28,194 nucleotides of DNA, from IMG/VR virus record IMGVR_UViG_3300025769_000631, positions 1-28,194 of that record; one strand, 5' to 3'. The position numbers and the translations under genes were made by a program. How positions within the stretch are numbered: position 1 is the stretch's first letter; each line of letters opens with the position of its first letter. Positions 8,962 through 16,477 of the stretch are shown one piece after another. The notes below the pieces were generated by a model, which saw nothing but the letters and a program-made list of their open reading frames with translations, was not told where the DNA came from and ran no database searches. The DNA is from a virus.

Positions 8962-11382
8962 TTATTGTACTTCGTATAAACTTAAAGGAGCCATTTCAGG
9001 TGTTTTCTTAATTAATTGTTCTAATAGCATATTAGTTTTATTAGCTTGCTTAATCATTGGGGAATTATCTCCTAAAGGAATTACTGCTTCAGGACCAGCT
9101 TCACCTATAAGTGCTGGGGTAGGGCCTGTTACTGTTCCACCATTGGCCATTTCGTATAAACCAGCAGAAGTCCCCCAATTTTTTTCCATGGAGGATTCAA
9201 CATTTCGGCCTTGTCTATCTATGGCAGAACCAAATTCATAATCCTTACCAAACCAACTACCAATCCAACCTATTATATCTTCTATTAAAGCAGCAGCCAT
9301 CATTAAAATTTGAATAACAGGATCTAAAAGGGATATTAAACTAGCTACAGCACTTAAAATTGGCATTATAGCGTTTGCAACTGTAACAAAAATTTCTTTT
9401 AATTTTGCTATAGTTGCATTAAATTGTTCTTGTACACTTACTTGATTATTTAATTGTTCTACTCCTTTTTCTTCTAGCATACGTTGAGCTTCAGCTACTC
9501 CATAAGTTGCTTTAAGTATTTCAAAATTTTTCTTTGCTTCCTCAGCTTTTTCTCCAGTTAAACCTTTTAATTGATCTTCAAGTAATAAAGTAGATGCTAA
9601 TTCTTCTCTACTCATTCCAACTGATTTTGCTAAAGCATCTTGTTGGATTCTATTTAATTTTGTAAATTCAGCTGAGTCTCCTATTTGTTCTGATATTTCT
9701 TTTGCTACAGTAGCTAAATCATTATTTAAGGCAGCTTGTCTTGCTTTTTCTAAATTAATATCTTTACCTAATAATAATTCAGCTTGTAATTCGTTTTCAA
9801 TTGACTGTTCAAAGTTAAGTAAACTTTCTGCTATTGCATCAACTTTACTTAATTCCATACCTAATGATTTAGCAGTTGCAACTGCATCTGCTATTAATTT
9901 AGGATTTTTACCAAATGATAATGTAGTAGCAGCAGAAACTTTTCCTATGTCTTTTAGTAATTTTTGTTCATTAAGTAAAACACCATTTTGAGTAGCAGAT
10001 ATTTTTGCTTGAGCTAAAAATTGACCTGTAATTTCATCTGTGGTTTTGTTTGTTCCTAATTGAATACGGGCTATACCTTGTAATTCTTCATTAGTAAATC
10101 CAGACTTTTCCCTTAACTTAGTAAAAGAAACAGACATTTCATCACTTAATGCAACATTAGTTCCTAAAGCACCATTTATAGCCTTAAAAGTTTCTCTAAT
10201 CCCTTTTGTATTTACAAATATATCTCCTGAAGCGGCAGCTGTTTGGGTAAATTCTTTATTTAATGCTAAAGCATCATCATAAGTCATTCCAAATTCCTTA
10301 GCCATTTCACCCGCAGCTTTATCTAAACCTTTTATTGCTTCATAAAGTTCTAAAAATAATGCTGCGGGGCCTAAAGCTTTTTTTAACACTCCTTTAAGCA
10401 ATTTACCCATACTTTTAAATAGTTTGGTCATTCCTGCTTTTAATGGACTTTTACCGCCTGTTATACTTTTAGCTAAATCGTTTCCTGCTAATACTTTTCC
10501 AGCTCGAGCTTGGACTGATTTTCCTGCTAGCATTTTTCCGTCTTTGCCCATTACTAAATCTTCAATACCTCCTTTTTTAGCAATTTTTCTTACTTTGTCT
10601 TGGTCTAAACCTCCCCCTACTACTTCATCACCTATATTTCTTCCTTTACCTTTAGTTAAAGCTTTTCCTTTATAATCTTGGATTTGTTTAAGAGCTTTAA
10701 TTTGTTTTTTGCTAAGACTTTCTGTTTGGCCTGCTAAATCCATATTAGTTTTAGCAGTACGTTCTGCTTCTTCTCTTGCCTCTTTGAATGGTCCAGAAAA
10801 TGCCTTTAGTCCAGGAATACTTTCGGTGAATTCTTCCATAAAACTAAAGGTTTTTACACCTACATTATTTTTAATTTTTTCTGTTTGTTCAGCAATTTTT
10901 TCTATGGTTGCTAAAAATTTATCTGCAGCTTTTAAATTATCTTTAAATTCTTTAAGGTTAGATCCTGTTATTCTTCCACTTTTAATAGCTACCTCTAAAC
11001 TATCTCTTTCTAATTGGGCCTTTTTCTGTAGTTTTTCTAATGTTTCTTTTTCTATTGCTAAGCCTTTTTCATTCTCATATCTTAACTCTCTAGCAACAGA
11101 TTCCATACCCCGTAGAGCTTTTTTAGCATATCCTAATTCAGTATTCATTTTAGAAACTTCTGCTATACTATCACGAAAAGAATCTGATATATAAGATAAT
11201 GTAGAATTTACATCATTTAAATCCTCATCAAGTTTTTTGATTTCCCTTCTAGCAGCTGCTATTTCACTTGCCTTAAAAACAGGAGGAGTATCCCTACGAC
11301 CAAGTTTTTTATACATTTGGTCGATTATTTTATTTAAGTCCTTAATATCGTTAGATAATTTTTTAGGATCAAAATTAGCCAT
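8962..11382 (-). CDS. Tail tape measure protein
   Basis: An 806-residue protein that would fill the tail lumen and set tail length; T4's equivalent is gp29 (590 residues). Residues 1-200 are long, charged, coiled-coil-like helices (DLNKIIDQMYKKLG, SAEVSKMNTELG-type repeats). A Lys/Gly-rich stretch follows around 240-330. A strongly hydrophobic block with Ala, Ile and Leu lies at about 662-710, as in tape measures that form a membrane channel. Near 747-771 is GPTPALIGEAGPEAVIPL, a C-terminal signature seen in very many phage tape measures. It lies directly downstream of the two overlapping chaperone frames, the standard arrangement. The long helical length fits a tail somewhat longer than T4's. 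Identity is well supported by signature and context. Confidence 0.9.
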   Translation of the reverse strand: MANFDPKKLSNDIKDLNKIIDQMYKKLGRRDTPPVFKASEIAAARREIKKLDEDLNDVNSTLSYISDSFRDSIAEVSKMNTELGYAKKALRGMESVARELRYENEKGLAIEKETLEKLQKKAQLERDSLEVAIKSGRITGSNLKEFKDNLKAADKFLATIEKIAEQTEKIKNNVGVKTFSFMEEFTESIPGLKAFSGPFKEAREEAERTAKTNMDLAGQTESLSKKQIKALKQIQDYKGKALTKGKGRNIGDEVVGGGLDQDKVRKIAKKGGIEDLVMGKDGKMLAGKSVQARAGKVLAGNDLAKSITGGKSPLKAGMTKLFKSMGKLLKGVLKKALGPAALFLELYEAIKGLDKAAGEMAKEFGMTYDDALALNKEFTQTAAASGDIFVNTKGIRETFKAINGALGTNVALSDEMSVSFTKLREKSGFTNEELQGIARIQLGTNKTTDEITGQFLAQAKISATQNGVLLNEQKLLKDIGKVSAATTLSFGKNPKLIADAVATAKSLGMELSKVDAIAESLLNFEQSIENELQAELLLGKDINLEKARQAALNNDLATVAKEISEQIGDSAEFTKLNRIQQDALAKSVGMSREELASTLLLEDQLKGLTGEKAEEAKKNFEILKATYGVAEAQRMLEEKGVEQLNNQVSVQEQFNATIAKLKEIFVTVANAIMPILSAVASLISLLDPVIQILMMAAALIEDIIGWIGSWFGKDYEFGSAIDRQGRNVESSMEKNWGTSAGLYEMANGGTVTGPTPALIGEAGPEAVIPLGDNSPMIKQANKTNMLLEQLIKKTPEMAPLSLYEVQ

Positions 11383-11392
11383 ATAGGTATTT

Positions 11393-11405
11393 TATTATAA
11401 ATATT
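11393..11405 (-). promoter_or_regulatory. Candidate late-promoter element before the tape measure gene
   Basis: The coding strand reads AATATTTATAATA then AAATACCTAT before the ATG at 11382, a gap of 10 bases. It lies between the stop of the downstream chaperone frame and the tape measure start. The core is identical to the copies before the 77-residue, tail tube and sheath genes. Confidence 0.5.
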
Positions 11406-11406
11406 A

Positions 11407-11748
11407 TTATTTATAACTTGTTTTACCTTTGTAATCTTTTGTGGCATTTAAAAATTCAGGAGTATTTACTTTACCATCTGGGGTAATTAGAGTTTTAGTA
11501 CCTTTCTTTCCAGATCTAGCATTTTCTATAGCCTTTTTTTCATTTTCATAAAAAGTATTTATTTCAGAAAGAGTAAATTTTCTAAGCCAAATAGGCATAT
11601 TATAGATAGTAGCATAATCATATCCTCCTTTACCGTGGAATACTAAACTATGGATTTGTTGAAATAAGTTTTTTCTAAACTCAGGTGCGAACTCAGGCGT
11701 CAGGCCAAAAAAAGTTAAGCCCAATGGGCAATGTCGCCTCCTCTCCAC
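11407..11748 (-). CDS. Tail assembly chaperone, downstream frame (probable frameshift product)
   Basis: This frame overlaps the end of the upstream chaperone by 56 bases and sits in the +1 (equivalently -2) frame relative to it. Its only in-frame start candidates before the conserved part are GTG at 11748 and internal TTG codons; none has a suitably placed leader. I therefore think it is translated mainly as a C-terminal extension made by slippage on the T7 run at 11707-11713. That would add 99 residues to the first 238 of the upstream protein, giving about 337. The extension has FRKNLFQQIHSLVFHGKG-type sequence, then YNMPIWLRKFTLSEI, a Met-Pro-x-x-Leu-Arg block typical of tail chaperone C-terminal parts, and a charged helix. 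An independent gene or a homopolymer sequencing error are the alternatives. Confidence 0.65.
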   Translation of the reverse strand: MERRRHCPLGLTFFGLTPEFAPEFRKNLFQQIHSLVFHGKGGYDYATIYNMPIWLRKFTLSEINTFYENEKKAIENARSGKKGTKTLITPDGKVNTPEFLNATKDYKGKTSYK

Positions 11749-12421
11749 TGTCGAGCACTACAGTTAAATCTAAATCAGGAGAAACATTTCTTATATGTTC
11801 CCTAAATGCTCTTGCATCGCGTGCTAAAAAATAGTTATCAACAAAATCTCTAATATCTTTGGTTTCAGTTTTACCATCAACTGAAGTAATTAAATATTTT
11901 AATCTAGTTGTTAATTCTGCTGAGTTGTTTGGACTGATTTTTTTTATTCCAGCTAATTCTCTGTCTATTTTTTTCTCATCATGACCATTTAATAGTTTAA
12001 ATGTTAGAATTGTTCCTGTACTTTCTAATTTATAAGAAAGTTCATTATTTCCTCCTTCAAATACAGATAAATCTATTTCTTTTGGCTCGAGTTGAGTTAA
12101 ATCAATTACTTCTTCTTTCCCAGCAATTGTAACTTTATATTCTTTACCATATCCTAAAATACGAGCAGCAACAAATAAAGCATTTTTGTCACCTACAAAT
12201 AAATCATCAACATCAATATCTTTATTTACAATTAAAGATGTTAATAACTTATCTAGTACTATTCCTTTTTGGATAAAAGATTGATTAGTTAAAATATCCT
12301 CTTCTTTAGCAGTCATGTATTTAAGTTCTACTTTACCACTTGATAAAGGACTGTCTTTGGGGTACAAAAGACCTTTAGAAGGTAATTCTACTTCTTCGGT
12401 CGGAAACTTGAATTCGGCCAT
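11693..12421 (-). CDS. Tail/baseplate assembly chaperone, gp26-like
   Basis: A 242-residue protein beginning FKFPTEEVELPSKGLLYP, with SSGKVELKYMTAKEEDILTN at about 27-46 and a helical LDKLLTSLIV segment. I recognise this as the T4 gp26-type baseplate-assembly family (T4 gp26 is 208 residues). It is located just upstream of the tape measure, where chaperones that bind tape measure protein are encoded. Residues near 185-215 (DFVDNYFLARDARAFREH) are also characteristic. The last residues are LPIGLNFFWPDA, and the phenylalanine pair is encoded on a T7 run twelve bases before the TGA. The terminal codons (GAG GAG GCG, CCC, GGG) are unlike the AT-rich usage elsewhere. It is preceded by a promoter-like element. 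Family is well supported; exact role follows from context. Confidence 0.8.
   Translation of the reverse strand: MAEFKFPTEEVELPSKGLLYPKDSPLSSGKVELKYMTAKEEDILTNQSFIQKGIVLDKLLTSLIVNKDIDVDDLFVGDKNALFVAARILGYGKEYKVTIAGKEEVIDLTQLEPKEIDLSVFEGGNNELSYKLESTGTILTFKLLNGHDEKKIDRELAGIKKISPNNSAELTTRLKYLITSVDGKTETKDIRDFVDNYFLARDARAFREHIRNVSPDLDLTVVLDSGEEATLPIGLNFFWPDA
11707..11713 (-). promoter_or_regulatory. Candidate programmed frameshift site (T7 run)
   Basis: The coding strand reads AAC TTT TTT TGG in the upstream frame and ACT TTT TTT GGC in the downstream frame, so a shift of +1 or -2 within seven consecutive T joins the two chaperone frames. The upstream frame stops four codons later. Flanking sequence is unusually GC-rich, and AGGAGG lies 23 bases upstream. 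A -1 slip would not enter the downstream frame. +1 and -2 slips are both known in phage structural genes (for example Listeria phage PSA and Mu). Confidence 0.55.
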
Positions 12422-12449
12422 AATCTATTTTAATTAAAACGTTTTTGTC

Positions 12450-12462
12450 TATAATAAATACT
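12450..12462 (-). promoter_or_regulatory. Candidate late-promoter element before the chaperone gene
   Basis: The coding strand reads AGTATTTATTATAGAC, a variant of the recurrent AATATTTATAATA element, ending 28 bases before the ATG at 12421. It lies in the 72-base gap after the small membrane protein gene. It is the copy farthest from its gene. Confidence 0.4.
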
Positions 12463-12493
12463 AAAAAGGAAAGTTCTTAAAACAGGTTAGTAA

Positions 12494-12766
12494 TTATTTT
12501 TTATTAATTTTATTTTCAAATTTATCAAATCTTGAATCCATTTGTCTATAAATTTCATCAATTTGATTTTGGTAATCTAATTGTAAATCTTTAAATTGAT
12601 TATTAAAGTCTTTACCATATTCATCTATAGCTAAATAAACATTATCTACAGATTGGTTAATATCTCTAACTTTGGTTTTTACCTTAAACACTCCTATCGA
12701 AGCATACCCTACTAAGAATACACCTACTGTGGATAGGACACCTAAAACAAATTCTAAATTTTCCAT
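12494..12766 (-). CDS. Small single-pass membrane protein with coiled coil
   Basis: A 90-residue protein. Residues of about 5-27 (LEFVLGVLSTVGVFLVGYASIG) form one hydrophobic segment, followed by Lys/Arg (KVKTKV), so a single membrane helix with the C-terminus inside is the simplest topology. Residues 32-90 are a charged helix with heptad-like spacing (QSVDNVYLAIDEYG, YQNQIDEIYRQMDSRF). Small membrane proteins of this shape occur in phages as spanin, holin-accessory or host-inhibition proteins, but nothing here is diagnostic. It sits immediately downstream of the tail tube terminator and before the chaperones, so it may have its own promoter. Gene real; function unknown. Confidence 0.65.
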   Translation of the reverse strand: MENLEFVLGVLSTVGVFLVGYASIGVFKVKTKVRDINQSVDNVYLAIDEYGKDFNNQFKDLQLDYQNQIDEIYRQMDSRFDKFENKINKK

Positions 12767-12822
12767 ATCTTATTATTTTTAAATGTCAAAGAACTGTTCC
12801 TTTTAGTATTGACATTCAATAT

Positions 12823-12848
12823 AAAAAAAAGCTTGACCGAAGCCAAGC
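12823..12848 (-). terminator. Intrinsic terminator after the tail tube gene
   Basis: On the minus strand a seven-pair stem GCTTGGC/GTCAAGC (one G-T pair) closes a TTCG tetraloop and is followed by eight T. C(TTCG)G is an exceptionally stable loop. It lies 28 bases beyond the stop of the tail tube gene and would end the gp18-gp19 transcript. Confidence 0.9.
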
Positions 12849-12875
12849 AATTTTTAAAAAGGAGGGTGAAATATA

Positions 12876-13364
12876 TTAGAAGTTTAATATACAGTAATCT
12901 GGTTGTACAGTTAAACTAATTTCTTGAGCAGCATTTTCATTGTCCCAGCTGTAATCACCGAAGTTAGCTTCTGTAATTAAAGCACCTTTAATGATCCATT
13001 CTGATACGATATCACCAACGGGCCCTAAAATGTTTAAGGTAAGATCTTTTTTATAGAAATCAGAGTAGCCATCTCTACCAGTCACTGATTCATGGTGTAA
13101 TCTTACCCACTCCATACAAGCTTGAGCACCACTAGGGGTAATTGGATCAAACAATGTCATTGATATTGTGTTCCAAAGTGTTTTACCCTTTACGTATCTT
13201 GCAACGTTAATGTGGTTTAACTGAACTGTACCTTGAGTAAGTGAAACAGCTCCCATTCCTTTGATTTGGTATGAAGGAATACCATCAACATAAAGAATAA
13301 ATCTGTTCTGCTGTTTTGGCTCAAAAGCTGTATAAAATATTTCGTTTGGGTCTAATACTGCCAT
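12876..13364 (-). CDS. gp19: Tail tube protein gp19
   Basis: A 162-residue protein, almost exactly the length of T4 gp19 (163). It begins MAVLDPNEIFYTAFEPK and has NRFILYVDGIPSYQIKG, the strand pair typical of tube subunits, followed by NVARYVKGKTLWNTISMTLFDP, an ACMEWVR helix, and a C-terminal strand set ISLTVQPDYCILNF. Subunits stack as hexameric rings inside the sheath to form the DNA channel. It directly follows the sheath gene, as 18-19 do in T4. A promoter-like element ends 12 bases before its ATG and a strong terminator follows, so it may be transcribed both alone and with the sheath, as expected for an abundant product. Confidence 0.93.
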   Translation of the reverse strand: MAVLDPNEIFYTAFEPKQQNRFILYVDGIPSYQIKGMGAVSLTQGTVQLNHINVARYVKGKTLWNTISMTLFDPITPSGAQACMEWVRLHHESVTGRDGYSDFYKKDLTLNILGPVGDIVSEWIIKGALITEANFGDYSWDNENAAQEISLTVQPDYCILNF

Positions 13365-13376
13365 TTTATTTTATTT

Positions 13377-13389
13377 TATTATAAATATT
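13377..13389 (-). promoter_or_regulatory. Candidate late-promoter element before the tail tube gene
   Basis: The coding strand reads AATATTTATAATA followed by A/T-rich AAATAAAATAAA up to the ATG at 13364, 12 bases away. It lies in the 39-base gap after the sheath stop. The core is identical to those before the sheath, tape measure and 77-residue genes. Confidence 0.5.
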
Positions 13390-13403
13390 CTATTCTTTTA
13401 TTT

Positions 13404-15167
13404 TTATGACGGGAATGTAGCTCCTGTTGGTAATACATTGAAATCTAAAATCACAAATTCAGCTGTTTTAGTTGGTTGTAGGTAAATTTGTCCTACTAAC
13501 TCATTTCTATCTATAACATCTGGTGTGTTATTGCTTTCATCCATTACAACTTTAAAAGCATACAATCCTTGTCTTTGTTGTACTGATTCTAAGTATGGGT
13601 TAACTTGTGCTAAGAATGCATTTCTTGTAGCAATTGTATTTTGTTCAAATACTAAGTTATCTGATACTTGAGAAATATAGCTCTTAAGTGAAATTAACAA
13701 TCTTCTAACATTTACTCTATCTAATGCACTTGCTCTTTTCTGTAGTGTTTTCTGACCAAATACTACAACTCCACTTCCTGGGAATGTAGCGATTGGGTTA
13801 ATATTAGCTTCATATAAATTATCTCTATTTCCTGAGGTTAATTTTCTTTCAGCTCTAATTACACTTCCTAAAGCTCCTCTAATTAAACCTGCTGGTGCGA
13901 ACCATGGGTCTGAAGAAGCATCTGTAAAAGCATAAACTGCTGGGATATAAGTTGAAGCTGGAGCCCATACTGTTTGTCCAGTTCCTGCATCTATTGTTTG
14001 TAACCAAGGCCAATAAGTAGCAGCATATGAACTATCAAATGAAGCAGCATTATTAACTACTGTTCCTATTGTTGAGTTATAAGGAACTAAATCAATTACT
14101 GAAATGCAATCTGTTCTGCTTTCAGCTAAGCTTACCAATGAATTTACTTGACTTGCATGTAAGGAATAAATTAAACCTGGAGCTGAAAGTACATTAAATT
14201 GGTAATCGTCTTTATTTGATAATAAATTTATTGATTGTGTATAATCGTTAGCGCCAATTCCTTGAATATTACCTGCTGTAATATTTTCGTTGAATTTAGC
14301 ATCATTATTATAGTAATTATTTCCTGTAGCACTTGTAAATGATCCTGATCCTACTGCTGGTAAACTACCTGTATAAGCATTTTTAGGATTACCATCATTA
14401 TCAAAATATTCTGGGGTAGGAGTGTTTACTGCAGAAACATAAACGTAAGCACTTCTATTTACATAATTACCATTTGTTTTAACATAATAATCTGTACCAT
14501 CTTGCTCTACGCTAAAGTAAGTATCTCCAATTGCTTTAGCTATATAGTTAGGAGCCGTTGGGTCCATAGATAAATTATTATAAGTCTCTAAAATTGATTT
14601 TTGACCAGTTGTATCATTTCCTCTTCTAATAAGTAATGAGAAATTACCTGAAGAAGTGTTTACTGAAGCGATTTCCCATCTTATGTTATCTGCTGAACCG
14701 CTTGCTAAACTACCACTTGCAGATAATGAACTTGAAGAGTTCATAATTACTCCTTCAGAAATAGTTTTTAATTGGAATGAGGATTTTTGGTACCCTGCAT
14801 CTTGAGAATCTGCAAACCCTATTGATACAATTCCACTACCATTTGCTCCTGCTGTACTTCCTGAAGTAAATGCAGAAGTAAATGAACCAGATACTACTCT
14901 AGTTACTAATAATGATTCACCACCATTTGCGAAATAATTTCTAGCTGCAATTGAATTTAAATAAGTGTAATATTGAGAACCGCTTTCTACAGCCCCACCA
15001 AAAATAGCTTCATATTGAGAAAATGAAGAGACAGCTGTTGGGATTTCAACTGGTCCTTTTACAGCGGGTCCTATGATTGCGGCACCAAATGTAACAGGTC
15101 TTGAGCCAATAAATGACTGGTCATTTTCTCTTGCTAATACACCTGGAGATATTAATGTTTCTGCCAT
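13404..15167 (-). CDS. gp18: Contractile tail sheath protein gp18
   Basis: A 587-residue protein (T4 gp18 has 659). The N-terminus ISPGVLARENDQSFIG and the following GAAIIGPAVKGPVEIPTAV are the classic sheath opening, with the extended arm that links neighbouring subunits. The C-terminal half holds NINPIATFPGSGVVVFGQKT, RVNVRRLLISLKSYI, LVFEQNTIATRNAF and a final EFVILDFNVLPTGATF, the conserved domain that contacts the tube. The central part (about 90-330) is Ser/Asn/Thr-rich and is probably the variable, surface-exposed insertion. It precedes the tail tube gene. Contraction of this sheath drives the tube through the cell envelope. Identity is firm. Confidence 0.95.
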   Translation of the reverse strand: MAETLISPGVLARENDQSFIGSRPVTFGAAIIGPAVKGPVEIPTAVSSFSQYEAIFGGAVESGSQYYTYLNSIAARNYFANGGESLLVTRVVSGSFTSAFTSGSTAGANGSGIVSIGFADSQDAGYQKSSFQLKTISEGVIMNSSSSLSASGSLASGSADNIRWEIASVNTSSGNFSLLIRRGNDTTGQKSILETYNNLSMDPTAPNYIAKAIGDTYFSVEQDGTDYYVKTNGNYVNRSAYVYVSAVNTPTPEYFDNDGNPKNAYTGSLPAVGSGSFTSATGNNYYNNDAKFNENITAGNIQGIGANDYTQSINLLSNKDDYQFNVLSAPGLIYSLHASQVNSLVSLAESRTDCISVIDLVPYNSTIGTVVNNAASFDSSYAATYWPWLQTIDAGTGQTVWAPASTYIPAVYAFTDASSDPWFAPAGLIRGALGSVIRAERKLTSGNRDNLYEANINPIATFPGSGVVVFGQKTLQKRASALDRVNVRRLLISLKSYISQVSDNLVFEQNTIATRNAFLAQVNPYLESVQQRQGLYAFKVVMDESNNTPDVIDRNELVGQIYLQPTKTAEFVILDFNVLPTGATFPS

Positions 15168-15194
15168 TGCTTATGTTATTATAATTGTTTATTT

Positions 15195-15207
15195 TATTAT
15201 AAATATT
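15195..15207 (-). promoter_or_regulatory. Candidate late-promoter element before the sheath gene
   Basis: The coding strand reads AATATTTATAATA followed by AAATAAAC, ending 27 bases before the ATG at 15167. The extra distance gives a longer leader than most copies. It lies in the 58-base gap after the 83-residue coiled-coil gene. Confidence 0.5.
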
Positions 15208-15225
15208 AGAAGTTGTTTCAAAAAA

Positions 15226-15477
15226 TTATTCTGCGGTAGTAATCTCTCCTTTTTCTAAGTCAATATTTCCCTCACCATATTTTTCCTGCAGTTCTTGAGC
15301 CGTTTTACTTTGCTCTTTTTGCAATTCTTTAAAATCTTCTAAAAAAATATCTTTTTGGTCTTCTAAAGCTGCTAGCTGCAACTCTATTTTACCTAAACCA
15401 CCAACTATGGTATTAGTTTTAATTTGATAATCTTTTAATGTTTGTAACTCTTCTTCTAATAACTTTTTTATTGCCAT
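15226..15477 (-). CDS. Small coiled-coil protein
   Basis: An 83-residue, almost entirely helical protein: KKLLEEELQTLKDYQIKTNTIV, a short Gly-Gly-Leu-Gly turn near 27-30, then IELQLAALEDQKDIFLEDFKELQKE with heptad-like Leu/Ile spacing and a charged tail. The helix-turn-helix shape with a central glycine turn resembles a prefoldin-like hairpin, but that is only a shape comparison. It lies between the gp15 and gp18 genes and is flanked on both sides by promoter-like elements. Similar small coiled-coil proteins sit next to structural genes in marine T4-like phages, as I recall. It might be an assembly factor; I cannot assign a function. Confidence 0.6.
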   Translation of the reverse strand: MAIKKLLEEELQTLKDYQIKTNTIVGGLGKIELQLAALEDQKDIFLEDFKELQKEQSKTAQELQEKYGEGNIDLEKGEITTAE

Positions 15478-15495
15478 AATGTGTAGTTTGATTTG

Positions 15496-15505
15496 TTATA
15501 AATAT
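15496..15505 (-). promoter_or_regulatory. Candidate late-promoter element before the coiled-coil gene
   Basis: The coding strand reads ATATTTATAACAAATC, ending 18 bases before the ATG at 15477. The TATTTATAA core is kept but the surrounding bases differ from the strongest copies. It is preceded by further alternating A/T sequence. Confidence 0.4.
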
Positions 15506-15529
15506 ATATAAATTATATTAAAGATTCAT

Positions 15530-16477
15530 TTATTGTAAATCTCTTAAATTTCTTTTTCTACCATCATCGGTAGGATTAGCTTCAGGGTAATATACACTAT
15601 CTATATCACTTACCGCTTCAGATGTAATAGTAACTTTAGCTTTTGAATTGTAAATTTTAGTTGAATTTAGTTCTTTTTGAATAGTATCTGGAAGGATATA
15701 TCCTCTTAGTCTTATGTTAAATGTACCTTTTACTAATCTATCTTGACCTTGAGTTAGTTCAGTTGCTGTTGTAAAAGAATCAATAAATGCTCTAAATTGA
15801 AATCTTTCAGGATTTCCCCAATATGCATCAGAAGCATATTCACATGCTTCAATTATTTTATTTAATTGTTCCATATAGTAAGTTTGTACTAAACAACTAT
15901 ATTCCATAGTTACATAGTCAGGTTGAGCTACTACATGAAATTTTTCAACAGGTTTTCTATTATTTAAAGCTGCAAAATTACCATAGAAGTTTTTTGGGCT
16001 ATATTGTTTAGACCATTTGCCGTATAAATTAGGTTGATTTGCATCTAATTTATTTGCTACTGATCTATCTTTAGCTATATTATCTCTTTTAATTACTATA
16101 ATGGGCATCATAATTGCACCTGATTTGTCTCTATAATAACCATCTCTTTGAAATGATTTCCATCTTTCAGGAGCACCATATATTACGGGAACATTTCGTC
16201 TTTCACCATTTTGGTATACAAAGGGTTTTATAGTATTTTCAAAATAATAAAAAATTGCTTCATCTATATCTTTAATCCCAATTGAATATTGTTTAGTGTC
16301 ATCTCCTTTTTGGCTCATTTTAGTAGACCTATTAAAAGGTATACCTGTTTCTTGGTAATTAGGATTAATAGGAGACTTTGCTCTATTAGGATTACCCCTC
16401 TCTAAGTCAAAAGCTTGATGTTTGTTTTGACTTAAAGTTAATTGATATTTTGGTACTGGTTTTCTAGGTTTTGCCAT
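15530..16477 (-). CDS. gp15: Tail completion / sheath stabiliser protein gp15-like
   Basis: A 315-residue protein (T4 gp15 has 272). The body fits gp15: DEAIFYYFENTIKPFV at 72-87, then RRNVPVIYGAPERWKS, an exposed Pro-rich strand and PIIVIKRD, and later HVVAQPDYVTMEYSCLVQTYYMEQLNKIIEA and LVKGTFNIRLRGYILPD. T4 gp15 shows the same order: a VPI-YAS segment, an 'SPIKMIYELSIFTRYEDDMFQIVE'-like helix and a 'WSLTFEVNGWMYPP' strand. gp15 caps the tail tube and sheath and joins it to the neck. The first 60 residues are basic and Pro/Asn-rich, an extension relative to T4. Its start shares one base with the gp14 stop (TAATG). The order gp13-gp14-gp15 matches T4. Confidence 0.75.
   Translation of the reverse strand: MAKPRKPVPKYQLTLSQNKHQAFDLERGNPNRAKSPINPNYQETGIPFNRSTKMSQKGDDTKQYSIGIKDIDEAIFYYFENTIKPFVYQNGERRNVPVIYGAPERWKSFQRDGYYRDKSGAIMMPIIVIKRDNIAKDRSVANKLDANQPNLYGKWSKQYSPKNFYGNFAALNNRKPVEKFHVVAQPDYVTMEYSCLVQTYYMEQLNKIIEACEYASDAYWGNPERFQFRAFIDSFTTATELTQGQDRLVKGTFNIRLRGYILPDTIQKELNSTKIYNSKAKVTITSEAVSDIDSVYYPEANPTDDGRKRNLRDLQ

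Noticed and set aside
10424-11194. Two plus-strand open frames opposite the tape measure gene
   Set aside because: Their sequences (Ser/Phe/Leu-rich, low complexity) mirror the Lys/Glu-rich tape measure on the other strand. They have no leader or promoter and oppose a well-supported gene.
11707-11713. A standard -1 slip at the T7 run
   Set aside because: The downstream frame is offset by +1 (or -2) from the upstream frame. A -1 slip would enter the third frame instead.
11407-11748. Second chaperone frame as an independent gene starting at GTG 11748
   Set aside because: The first 14 residues (MERRRHCPLG...) are just the other frame of the conserved upstream chaperone end, and no leader signal is placed before the GTG. 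A frameshift extension explains it better.
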